NCBI GenBank assembly: GCA_009760855.2
Contig: WPIO01000066.1
Span: 704,501 to 768,500, forward strand
Reading direction: 5' to 3'
From: Cristatella mucedo
Taxonomy: Eukaryota > Bryozoa > Phylactolaemata > Cristatellidae
Length of the DNA stretch: 64,000 nucleotides
Part shown: piece by piece, positions 54,440 to 64,000 of the stretch
Numbering within the stretch: position 1 is the stretch's first letter
How the letters are laid out: every line of letters begins with the position of its first letter
Translations under genes and position numbers: made by a program
Notes under the pieces: generated by a model
Seen by the model: the letters and a program-made list of their open reading frames with translations, nothing else
Told to the model about the DNA's origin: nothing
Database searches by the model: none

Positions 54440-55075
54440 GTGGATTCTGTGGATTGAATTGGATGGCGGTATTGGCCCTTCAACAGTCGATTGCACGGAA
54501 TTCCGTGAGAATGGCCGTGCCAATGCAAGCAAAAAATTTTTCAATGCAATTTTCGAAGAGTGTACTGTCATATGCAATCAAAAGAGGAGTTTTTTTCAAT
54601 CAGGATTTCTTTTGTTGCAAGGTGGAATGCAGTGGATTGTGGTGGATTGAGGTAGATTGTGGTATTGGCATGGTTCTCTGCAATCTTATTTCAGTAGACT
54701 TTGTGAAAGGCTTGAGCGGAATCGTGCGACCTTTTCTGGGTACATCTTGCGTGTAGTGTAGTTTGATATTCCAGACTTTTTTGAGCTATTCGCAGCAGAT
54801 TTAGGGTGGGTTCGACGAGAACTAGAATGATTACTGTGGATTGCCGTGGATTGTAATGGATTGTACTATAATAATAATAATAATAATGTAATTTATAAAG
54901 CGCCCTCAGAGAACTTAATATTTTTCTAGGCGCTTTACATTTGCTGCAAAGGGAAATGCAATTAAATACGAACGTGTACTACAGTATCAGCGAAAAATTT
55001 GAGCTCGATAATGCTTGCGTCTGGTCGGTGCTAGCCTAAATAGAGTGTATTGGGGTGGATTGTGGTAATTTGTCG
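54440..55075. repeat. TGGATTG-rich tract with embedded LINE-A tail
   Basis: TGGATTG and GTGGATTG recur at irregular spacing at least nine times. At 54868-54968 a reverse LINE-A tail ((AAT)n plus stem-loop) is embedded. The 147-codon plus frame at 54313-54756 overlaps this tract and has no domain. Confidence 0.7.
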
Positions 55076-55249
55076 AACCCCTGGGTGGAGTGGTGAACAT
55101 TGCGATCGTTAAGATGTGGGCGTGTTATCGCCGTTGCGAGGTTTCTCTCCCAGTCGACGTTCTATCCGTATAACGGGCGCTCCTTGCCGGTGAGTGATGG
55201 GTTCCTTGCCGCGAAATTCACCTTCTGCTGGTGTGTCGGTCTGTAGGCT

Positions 55250-55466
55250 CACTATCCACTCTCTCCTCTCTTATCACCACGTGCTCTGGAGATGCATATA
55301 CAGTAGCTAATACATCAGTATGTATGCTTACTAGCTTATGTCGCCTGTATGTGATGCAATCAACAACTCGCTTGTGAGGGGGCTAGGCCCTATGTAGTAG
55401 TACTCCCGTCGTGCACCCATGTGCCCCTACAGCCACGCCCACAACCCTTTGGACTGTCAGGTAAGG
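55250..55466 (+). repeat. R2 module, copy 2, with candidate 5' splice site
   Basis: Counterpart of 7540-7756. CCCCTACAG at 55424-55432 is followed after exactly 28 bases by CAG|GTAAGG (intron from 55461). Confidence 0.5.
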
Positions 55467-56026
55467 ACGGTTAGGTCTCACGACGCGGTGCTAATTGCCA
55501 ATTTTATCTGTGCAATTATCTGTGATCATGAAAATTCCAAAAACTCAGTTCTTTTGAGATGGTTTCTGTATTGCAATAGCTGCACAGCTAGGCATAGCTC
55601 ATGCGGCGTGGAGATAACTCTGGCTGGCTCCCATCTTGAGAAATAAACGGAATCGCCAGCCGGAAGCAGCCCTGCGGCTTCTGTAGAGACGCAGGGTGCT
55701 CTGGAGGCCGGTATGGACGAAGTGCGGATGTTGGTCATAATTGCGCTTGGTCATATGGTCCTGTGTGTTGAAGGTAGTGTAATGCGATTTTGGCTAGGAA
55801 TGGTCATTGAGTGGCTAGAGCCGTGTTAGTGTTTTGCCTAAGTGGCCCCGCGCGGCAAAGTGCACCTGGCCTGCCTGCTCGAATGAGGCCTCTCTATTCA
55901 GAAGATGCACCGTGATGACGATTATTATATATATGCCCATTAGTTAGCTTAGAATGCAATTAATAATTGGTAATGGGATATGGCCTTCTCTAATCGCTAC
56001 TGACGTGAAGTTTCTGTGACATTCAT
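55467..56026. other. Unassigned segment
   Basis: If R2 is a first exon this would be intron. Nothing else recognised. Confidence 0.4.
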
Positions 56027-56037
56027 GTGTTTATGTG

Positions 56038-56041
56038 TTTG

Positions 56042-56074
<33 letters not shown>

Positions 56075-56110
56075 TTGTGTGTGTGTTTGTGTGTGTGTTT
56101 GTGTGTGTGT
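56038..56110. repeat. (TG)n/TTTGTGTG compound microsatellite
   Basis: Runs of GTGTGTGTGT separated by TTTG. Confidence 0.97.
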
Positions 56111-57714
56111 AATCGTTGCTTATGCCCCGCGTATCATTGCTATGCCACAAAGGTGGCGTTAATTATACGGAGTAGGATTTTCTTCTGTTCCGAATTTGGT
56201 TTGCATTGTTCACGATATATTGAAGCTGTTTTTGCTTGATAAGAACAGCATCAGATTCACTGTACGTGGATGAAGCTGACTCATACGCCCGCTTTGGCTG
56301 CTGAGCGTTACGAACGAGTGATTTTTTATGAAGGCACTGTTATAGAGATGGTGATTAAAGCAGAGGTCCGAACTTTTGGAGTCTTGACCGAGCTTGTTTG
56401 GGACAAGCCGGTAAATAATTTGGGCCACCCCTTGTCTGTAAGTAGAGCATGGAGTACACAATCTGAGCACCTCAAGTTTTGAAATTTCTGTGTGCGCCCA
56501 GAGATTATTACGCAGTACCAAGGAATGCATACGTGTTAGCCATTGTAGCTAAGCCAGGAGAATGGCCTCTCGACAGCATAGATAACCCTTCCATTCTTGT
56601 TCAGGGAACAATAGTACAGCCGAGCTGACTCGCTGTGGGACGCCAGTGGAAGGCAATTTTTAGGCAAACAGATCGTGTCTTTTGTATTGCCTGGCCCGTA
56701 CTAGAAACCCTAGTTTCTGTTTTGCTTTCATTCGGTCTAAAACTGCATTAGGACTTCGTCTAAGCTGCATCTTGACTGATCTGCTGGGTAGCCACCAACC
56801 ATGTCCATCCACTAAAGTGAGCCTTTACACCCTTGAGGCTTAGACTTATGCATGCGATGCTGCTTCAAGCATGAACGAGTTCTATTTGGCCTGCTTTTTT
56901 ATTTTCTTGTTTGTAGGCCGTTTTTTTGAAAACAGGCAATCGTATCCTATAGTTCCGAACTGCACATTTTATGGCTTGTCAGGTATGTGGGTTTTCAGTT
57001 TATATTAGCTATTTATGTGCGTGGTATAATGCAAATAGACTGACCGTGCAGTGCTTTGAGAGGAAACCCGTGGAGCTGAAGCAATGGTCATCGCAATGGC
57101 ATTACTGATCGCGAGACCGTGCTGTAGTATCTCAGGAAAAATCACTCAAGCTGTTGGCATCGTATAACTTTAAAATTGATTATTATGGACTTGCGTTTAG
57201 TATAGTCGCTCAATATTTTCGATGATGAATGATAATAGTAGATATAAACAATTGAAAATTGTAAAGCTGGCTACTCATAGATTATGTATGCCTAGGTTAT
57301 GTATTGCTAATAACCAACCATGGAATATCGTGATGTAGATGCTCAATTTCTGATCTAGAGCTTTCAGTGTGTTGCTATTTTATGTCTGGATCCTATAAAC
57401 GTGGTATTTTGTACTGATAATTATTAATATTACCATTATTGCCATTTGTATGTTGTACATAGGTTGAAGGAGTACCGTAGGTGTTCTCGAAAGCTTAAAG
57501 CGCAACCCCAGTAAAGTGCATAGGACATGCATTATTAGCAGGACAAAGAAGGTGCATATTTCTTATATTGGTGCCACCGATTGATGTGGCTGTCGTCGAG
57601 TGGTTGGTTCTATTGTAGCCAGCATTTCTGTTACTACAGTTTGGCTTGACCACATGTGCTATCGGAAAAAAACTCGATTTAGGTCTTTAGGCCTCTAAAA
57701 TGGTCGTAATAATT
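56111..57714. other. Long unassigned region
   Basis: No LINE, SINE or convincing gene. Frames of 70-106 codons at 56210-56530 (both strands) have no domain. Confidence 0.5.
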
Positions 57715-57734
57715 GGTATATTATTCTCAGACCG

Positions 57735-58440
57735 TGAAGGATGGTTGTTTTTATGCTTAGTCATAACGTTCACAGTGTCAGCATGCTTAAGCACAAAAGA
57801 GACATTTCACATGGGCCAATCGAGTGCTGTGACGAACAGGTGCTTTTTTAAGCATCGTCCGGTCAGGGGATGTCGTGACGTTAGTAGGGTGTGGGCTCCA
57901 GGCTTTAGACGTATTCAAACTAAAGGTGTGGTCTCGAAAGAATATGACATTGGCTTGAGGCATAGCTAAGTTACTTAAGTCAGAAGAGCTGGCTGTAAGA
58001 TGCCTGGCCCTTGTTGGGAGACTAGTTCGGATATTTAGGCTGGAGCAAGAGTATATATGGAATGCGACTGACAAATAAATTTATTTGGTGCGCTTGTTGA
58101 TCGGTAGCGAATGCAGGTTGGCAAGAAGTGGTGGAATGTTGCAACTTCGACACTCAAGATAGCTAAGGCTGCTAGCTGCGGACTTGCACATCAACTGGAA
58201 GCAGTGTCTTATTGGTATAGCACGGAAGACCTGTCACCAGTGAGTTACAGTAGATGCTGTGGGTGTGTGTATATCAAAAATGCATGGACGAACTCAAATT
58301 TGGTTTCCTTGTCTATGCAGGCCCAAGTTAAGCAGACTTGACAATGGAGCTGACATAAGCGTCTAGTAAAAGGTCACTTTGGGACAGGGCACCCAGATTC
58401 GGTGCAGATATCACAGAAGATGCCAGAAGCCATTGTAAGG
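57735..58440 (-). mobile_element. LINE-A, diverged 3' part
   Basis: CAGTGTCAGCATGCTTAAGC, GGTCAGGGGATGTCGTGACG and GGCAAGAAGTGGTGGAATG keep LINE-A order. No tail or stem-loop at the left. Confidence 0.8.
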
Positions 58441-58467
58441 CATAGATTTTCCTATTTCCGAGCCAGA

Positions 58468-58880
58468 CTAATAATAATTATAATAATGCACTTGATAAAG
58501 CGCCCTCAGAGAACTTAATCTCTTTCTAGGCGCTTTACATTTGCTACAAAGTGAAATGCAATTGAATGGTAAGTAAAATCATGCTTTAAAACAAACAAAA
58601 TGAATAATAAGGTTAGGAGTGGCATGCACAGGGTCAGCATACAAATGTGGTTAATGGCAGCATGCACAGTGTCAGCACGCATAAGACTAGGTTTGCCCAC
58701 AACTAGTAACCTGGTTGTAGTGTCATGGCATTTGAGAAAATTTGCTGCCATTCAATCGCAGGCATCAGCAATAGGAGCATGCAGCAAGGGAGTTTTCACT
58801 TTAATGTAATGGGAGGCCTGAAGGGATCGAAGCATAGATACAGCTAAGTGTCATTGGTATGTAAATGATGAAGGCCTGAT
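58468..58880 (-). mobile_element. LINE-A, internally deleted
   Basis: (AAT)n, stem-loop and 3' UTR to 58684, then a jump to RT sequence around the codons for KPSVIQ and back towards motif C. About 800 bases of LINE-A are missing at 58684. Confidence 0.85.
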
Positions 58881-58889
58881 TCCCGGATT

Positions 58890-59530
58890 GTCTGCAACTG
58901 GTACAAAACTAAACAGCTCGTCTGTCTGTGTAGTCTGTCGTCAATGCCAGTGTTCACTGCACTGCTCCTAAGTGTGGGCTTCACAGGCCCCTTTGCAAGT
59001 ATCAAGTTCACTTCGAGATCATTTTCCTACATGTAGATTCACTCACTTGCATACACTATGCATACCGTCACTCTATATTGCCACTGACCGTATTGACATG
59101 CTTGCTTTGTAGCATATGCAAACTGTGTCTTGTAAGAGATTTCGTTTTGTGAAGATGTTGCACACATTCTGTTGTTATTTTATTTTACCTATCTGAGGTT
59201 CTTGCTCCTCTAGTATGACATCGAACCACCAATCCTATCACTATACTGAAAACCGTTTGGTGATCTGAGAAAGTCTTGATCTTGCTTCCTGCTAGTATGA
59301 CATCGAACCACCAATCCTATCACTATACTGAAAACCGTTTGGTGATCTGAGAAAGTCTTGATCTTGCTTCCTGCTTCTGTTACTACCTACACTAACTCAG
59401 GAGCTAGTCTAATCATCCTAACCAGCTTGCCGTTAACTCTTACTTGTTGCCTCACTTTCACAGAGATGCAAAGCACATTGCTAGAGAGTTGGTTGTTGAA
59501 GGGCCCTATGTAAAAGACTTATTACACAAG
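58890..59530 (+). mobile_element. LINE-A, very decayed 3' part
   Basis: TGCAACTGGTACAAAACT and CTCGTCTGTCTGTGTAG recall the RT C-terminus; GATGCAAAGCACATTGCTAG at about 59465 recalls the stem-loop. An 82 bp tandem duplication lies within. Confidence 0.6.
59210..59373 (+). repeat. Perfect 82 bp tandem duplication
   Basis: 59210-59291 and 59292-59373 are identical, each starting CTAGTATGACATCGAACC and ending CTTGCTTCCTG. Confidence 0.98.
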
Positions 59531-59979
59531 ATGACATTTTTTGTACAATGTGCTTTTATACTTCATGTGCCTAAAATAAATAGGAAATAACTATTTTTAA
59601 GCAAAAACTTTGCATCTGCAGTTAGGACACTAACATTTTTTAAATTCGTTCGTTGTTCTCTTAGGGGGTATGCAGACGTCCGGTTTCACACATCAAGTGC
59701 TGTGCTGCTACCAGAATCAGTAAGCGTTTGACATACATAATACTTCAGAGTAATATCCTATGAAGTGTGACAGTACATATACCTTTAATAAATAATTTAG
59801 TGAGTGGTATTTTAGAGCAAGAGATAAGTGGATCATGTTAATGTGTGATTCGTATTGCATTCGAAGGTTTTGTGCACCCAGCATGTGCATTTTACTAACT
59901 GTTTTTGTCTATGCACATGACTGTATCTCAGCCTATAACTCCACGAAGTCTAAGTGAGCATTAAGCAGCAGAATTTTAT
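59531..59979. other. Unassigned AT-rich segment
   Basis: Nothing recognised. Confidence 0.45.
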
Positions 59980-61268
59980 GTGAATGGACAAAGATGATTC
60001 AAGGAACCTTTGTAATATGGGGTGCCTTGGAGCTCTGTGCTTGGTCCCATTCTTTTCATGGTTTGTACTATCAGTCTAACCGATGTGATTGCCCGGCACA
60101 ATTTAGGCTTTCACTTCTATGCAGATGACACTCACTTGTACCTTTGCTTCGATCCTTCCCAGGCCTCCAGGACATTGAATTCTCTCAACTCCCTCTCTGC
60201 ATGTATTGATGACATCCGTACATAGATGGCAGCAAACCTTACATTGCATGATCATAAAACCAACTTGCTAGCTATGTGCAAACCAAGTGTGATTCGGAAA
60301 TTGGAAAGGCTAACACTCGAAATTGGTTATGTCATCATATTCCTGTTGAATCTGCGCGAAATCTTGGTGTCATGTTCCAAAGTGACCTTTCATTGGACGA
60401 CCACGTCAACTCTACAGTCAAGTCTGCCTAATAATAAAAATAATAATAATGCACTTGATAAAGCGCCCTCAGAGAACTCAATCCCTTTTAGGCGCTTCCT
60501 TCCAGCCCCTGCGCAAAATTGCTGAAATTCAGGCTTGTTTAGTCAGTAATACCACTTCTAATTTGGTGCATGTATTTGTGACATCCCCTCATGACCTCTG
60601 TAACTCACAGCTTGCTGGTGTACCTGCCTGTGCACTCAGCGGCTTACAGCTTGTGCAAAACTCTGCCGCTAGGCTTGTCTCTCGTGAGCGTGGCAGTTAC
60701 CACTTCACATCACTTTTCGCCGACCTGCACTGGCTCCCAGTTGAGCAATACATCGACTTCAAGATTTCGTCACTAACCCTTCATTCTTTGGCTCCAGTAT
60801 ACCTATCAGATCTGCTGCCCACCAGGCTAAACATCGTATCACCTGCTTTTTGGAATATAACTGCTTAACTATACCTCTCACAAACCTCAAATCGTTTAGA
60901 GACCGTGCCTTTAGTTTGTATACTCCCAAAACCTGAAACTTACTCCCGACTTGCAGCTCGACAACTACAGACTTGTCAACATTTAAAGAAAAGCCAAAAC
61001 ACATACATTTATGTCAGCATTGAGTAAATCAATGTGATTCATCCTTCATATGCTCATCCCTACTGATACAGTGCATCAGTGCATGTTGCTATTAACCATG
61101 CTTGCATGCTGACCCTGTGCAAGTCACCCCTAACGATGTTATTCTTGTTGTTTATTGAGCATGCTACCACTAACCTTTCGAAAGTGCTTCCTTTGAAGCA
61201 AATGTAAAGTGCCTAGGAAGAGATTGGGTTTTCTGAGGGCGCTCTATCAAGTGTATCAGCACTATTAC
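59980..61268 (+). mobile_element. LINE-A, RT motif B to 3' end
   Basis: From GTGAATGGACAAAGATGATT through motif B, motif C YADD (60022-60225), RT C-terminus (60449-60868) and 3' UTR to the stem-loop at 61205-61250. A stop after DDIRT and a tail-only insertion at 60431 break it. Confidence 0.92.
60431..60497 (-). mobile_element. Minimal LINE-A tail insertion (67 bp)
   Basis: (AAT)n plus the reverse stem-loop ending AGGCGCTT, inserted within the host codons after AAGTCTGCCTA. Host sequence resumes close by with TTCCAGC. Confidence 0.9.
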
Positions 61269-61538
61269 TATGAGTGTATTCAAAGCCAGAGAGGCTTTTA
61301 GCATGACTATAGAAGCCAGCAGATTTCATAAGATACAATAAAAGGCAAGTGAGAATCATAGCTCAGTCGTGAGGGTAGTCCAGGAAGTGAGTTGTGTGGA
61401 AGTAGCCACCTAGGATGGCTTTAAAAAGGTATTCCACAGTCTGCAACTATAGAGTAGAGGTACAGGTTATCAAGACAGGAGAAAAATAGTACTCCCTGTA
61501 AGCATCTGTGATGATATGGGAGGCCTGAAAAGCATGCT
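61269..61538. other. Possible LINE-A 5' region or flank
   Basis: Precedes the longest endonuclease frame. No second copy in the window allows the 5' end to be fixed. Confidence 0.35.
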
Positions 61539-62987
61539 TTGTCATGCCTGCCAACGATCAAGACATGGAGGGAGCATCTTATTTTAAATGCTAACGGTGC
61601 AAGAGAATTCTTGAAGCACCCCCGTACCCGCCGTGGTGGCCGGAACCGCCAGCTCAGACACCGCTCGTTTGGTATTCCTAGCATTGTCTCGAACCGCTCA
61701 GCACGCTCCCCCGCATGCGTCACTGTAAATCTCTCTAACTTAGTGGTCATCAGGCCTGTTGTAACCCAATCAGCCATACTTAAAGCTTGCCTTTGGAATC
61801 CTCGCTCAATGTGCAATAAACCTCTAGTAATAAACGACCTTATTTCTGAAAATGGTATCGACCTGCTCGCCCTAACTGAAACTTGGCTGAAATCGATAAA
61901 CTGCCCGACAATTAAAGACGCTACTCCATCTGGTTTCACGTTCTTTCACACCCCTAGATCAATCAAAACTGGAGGTAGAGTTTCTATTATCGTGCGCTCG
62001 AAGTTCAACTTCAAGCCATTTGCAGTACCCTCGAAGCAGTCTTTTGAATCAATTGTCCTGGTCTCACCCGAAAACAAGCTACCGATAGTGGCAGTAGTCT
62101 ATCGCCCACCAGGTACCAAATCCTCCTTTATCTCAGATTTCTCCGATCTCATTTCGATTCTGTGTGCAAGAAATCGATCCTTCCTCATTATAGGTGATTT
62201 CAACGTTCACTTTGGTAACTTATCTCACCCTTTCAGCACCGAATTTCGTGCATTGACTGACTCATTGTCTATTGTGGCTCATGTGCATGGCCCTACCCAC
62301 ATCAAGGGTCACACACTCGACCAAATTTTCTCATATAACTGCACTTTGTCATCACCAATTATTACCAAATCCTGCTTATCTGACCACATGCAGATCTCAT
62401 TCAATCTACAGTGTGTGCCCACATTCTTCTCTAAAATAACCTGTGAATCGCAAAACCTCAAGACCCTTGACATCGATGCTGTCCATGCGAGAATATCTGC
62501 TTCACCTTTGCTGCTCAGTCCTCCCTCCGATCTGTCATCACTGGTAGATTGCTACAACATGACACTAGCTGACACGCTCGACGAGTTTGCACCTCTGACA
62601 AAGCGCACTATGCGCCCCTGCCCAGACGGCCTATGGTTTACAACAGACATTAAACTAGCCAAGTCTACTAAACGAAAGCTTGAAAAGGCATACAAAAGAT
62701 CCGGACTAACTGTCCATCGACAGGCATATGAAGACTACTGTAGGTCGTACCAATCGATCCTAGCAAAGGCCAAGTATAGCTTCTTTAGAAACATTGTTGA
62801 ATCACAGATGCACAATCCAAAAATGCTGATGTCGACAATAAACCATCTCCTCAACCGTTCCCATATTAGCTCCTTACCTGATGATCCTTGTGATGATCTA
62901 GCCGATCGCTTCTCTCGATTCTTTGTGCAGAAGATAGACAAGATCAGGGAATCCATCCCTGCGATGACAACCTTCCCACTAGAATGA
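61539..62987 (+). CDS. LINE-A APE-type endonuclease and linker
   Basis: 482 codons. All catalytic landmarks of the apurinic-endonuclease-like domain are present: WNPRS (Asn 87), LTETWL (Glu 114), VVYRPPG, GDFN (219-222), and LSDH (Ser 281, Asp 282, His 283). A basic linker follows (KSTKRKLEKAYKRSG) and then the ...INHLL segment that precedes RT. The protein nicks chromosomal DNA to prime target-primed reverse transcription. It ends at TGA 62985-62987; since the RT continues in the same phase after it, the stop is a mutation (or readthrough site) and not the end of a separate gene. The ATG at 61539 is the first in frame, but the true start may lie elsewhere. Confidence 0.85.
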   Translation: MSCLPTIKTWREHLILNANGAREFLKHPRTRRGGRNRQLRHRSFGIPSIVSNRSARSPACVTVNLSNLVVIRPVVTQSAILKACLWNPRSMCNKPLVINDLISENGIDLLALTETWLKSINCPTIKDATPSGFTFFHTPRSIKTGGRVSIIVRSKFNFKPFAVPSKQSFESIVLVSPENKLPIVAVVYRPPGTKSSFISDFSDLISILCARNRSFLIIGDFNVHFGNLSHPFSTEFRALTDSLSIVAHVHGPTHIKGHTLDQIFSYNCTLSSPIITKSCLSDHMQISFNLQCVPTFFSKITCESQNLKTLDIDAVHARISASPLLLSPPSDLSSLVDCYNMTLADTLDEFAPLTKRTMRPCPDGLWFTTDIKLAKSTKRKLEKAYKRSGLTVHRQAYEDYCRSYQSILAKAKYSFFRNIVESQMHNPKMLMSTINHLLNRSHISSLPDDPCDDLADRFSRFFVQKIDKIRESIPAMTTFPLE

Positions 62988-64000
62988 TGTTCCTCGGTTC
63001 CTGGCTGCTCCTCAATGTCTGTATTTAAGCAGGTCACTAGTGATCTAGTCCTAAAGTTCGTATCTCAATCAAAGAAGACAACAAGTTCACTGGACCCTAT
63101 TCCCACTGTCCTGCTCCTACGCTGCATAGATCTGCTGCTGCCATGCATAACCAACATCATTAATATGTCATTAGCCTCAGGTCATGTCCCAGCACCTTTC
63201 AAAAAAGCTGTAGTCAGGCCACTTCTCAAGAAAGCTACACTAGACCAAGAGAACTTAAGCAACTACCGCCCAGTCTTCCTTCTACAATTCCTATCAAGGA
63301 CACTCGAACGGGTCGTGGCAGACCAGCTGAACTCATATATCGAAACCTCACACCTTGCTAGTAAGTTCCAGTCTGGCTTTAGAGCTAATCACTCCACAGA
63401 GTCAGCATTGCTTCGGGTATACAACGACCTACTTAGGAATGCAGACATGGGTAGTGTGTCTCTTCTTGTTTTGCTCGATCTTTCGGCAGCTTTTGATACC
63501 ATCGATCACAAAGTACTTCTAGAGCGCCTCTCATCTCGCCTGGGCATCACTGGCACTGCTCTGCAGTGGTTCAGGTCCTATCTCAGTGGAAGACTCCAGA
63601 GTATTGACGTGAATGGACAAAGATCATCTGAAGTACCTCTAAAATATGGAGTACTGAGTACCTCAGGGCTCTGTGCTAGGTCCGGTCCTTTTCAGTGTTT
63701 ATACTCTGCCTCTTGCTGATGTGATTGCCAAGCACAATCTAGGCTTTCACTTATATGAGGATGACACTCAGTTGTACCTTCGCTTTGATCCCTCCCAGCC
63801 TTCGAGCACCTCAAATTCTCTCAACTCACTTGCTGCATGCATTGATGACATCCGCACATTTATGGTAGCAAATTTTCTAAAACTAAACGATGATAAAACT
63901 AACTTACTAGTTATGGGCAAACCCAGTGTGATTCAGAAATTGGAAAGGCTGACTTTTAAAATTGGCTTTGCCAGCATATCTCCAGTTGAATCAGCTCGAA
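62988..64000 (+). pseudogene. LINE-A reverse transcriptase, frameshifted and partial
   Basis: Same phase as the endonuclease to about 63650: VRPLLKKA, NYRPV, FQSGFRANHSTESA, motif A DLSAAFDTID (Asp codon at 63478). Motif [10 protein letters not shown] is split by a duplicated GAGTACT at 63649-63662; the rest continues in another phase as [12 protein letters not shown], then the motif C reads YEDD where most copies have YADD. The window ends before the C-terminal domain. Inactive as it stands. Confidence 0.88.

Larger units (their letters stand above)
61539..64000 (+). mobile_element. LINE-A, best-preserved copy, cut by window end
   Basis: CR1/L2-like element with endonuclease and RT in one phase up to about 63650. 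Only a stop at 62985 and a 7 bp duplication at 63649-63662 interrupt it. The 3' end lies beyond the window. Confidence 0.95.

Noticed and set aside
54313..54756. 147-codon plus frame
   Set aside because: No domain, overlaps an irregular TGGATTG repeat, and odd Cys/Phe/Trp composition follows from the repeat.
56027..56239. 70-codon plus frame, Cys/Val/Leu-rich
   Set aside because: Translation of the (TG)n repeat.
61421..61939. 172-codon minus frame opposite the LINE-A endonuclease
   Set aside because: Antisense to a frame with all endonuclease catalytic motifs. Similar antisense frames appear over other LINE copies.

Overview
This window is animal (metazoan) nuclear DNA from a repeat-rich genome, most likely an invertebrate. 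The evidence is the eukaryotic style of the sequence: splice-site and TATA signals, no operons or bacterial genes, dozens of decayed CR1/L2-type non-LTR retrotransposons, tRNA-derived SINEs and many microsatellites. The phylum cannot be fixed from the sequence alone.

Two LINE families dominate. LINE-A (about 30 pieces, both strands) ends in a conserved stem-loop followed by (ATT)n. Its longest copy, 61539-64000, carries an APE-type endonuclease and most of a reverse transcriptase (RT). LINE-B (best copy 16205-18838) has a related but distinct RT and ends in short CATTA- or ACAT-type repeats. There are two tRNA-derived SINE families. SINE-A has five copies plus a diverged sub-family with three. 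SINE-B has four copies, and its 3' tail is the LINE-A 3' stem-loop, so it was probably mobilised by LINE-A enzymes.

Layout: 1-9 kb is LINE and SINE debris plus a 485 bp LTR-like repeat present twice (1084 and 4668). 9-13 kb holds two minus-strand copies of a beta-propeller-like coding sequence, one dead and one open. 13.5-20.9 kb is nested LINEs. 20.97-31.8 kb is a segment of about 4.4-5.2 kb repeated in tandem, the third unit being partial. 31.8-36 kb is more LINEs. 36-39 kb is AT-rich and mostly unassigned, with a core-promoter and splice-donor signature at 38.1-38.2 kb. 42.6-44.0 kb is the most gene-like locus: a 457-codon frame built from about 40 in-register copies of a 30 bp unit, after a splice acceptor. 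A decayed relative that keeps the same C-terminal motif lies at 52.0-52.6 kb. 44.4-64 kb is mostly LINE-A copies separated by unassigned DNA.

No complete multi-exon host gene can be assembled here. The best host-gene candidates are the repeat protein at 42621-43994, the propeller exon at 11614-12579 and the exon-like modules at 7540 and 55250. LINE names (A, B), SINE names (A, A2, B) and repeat names (R1, R2) are local labels. Element boundaries come from aligning copies by eye and are usually good to about 5-20 bases.
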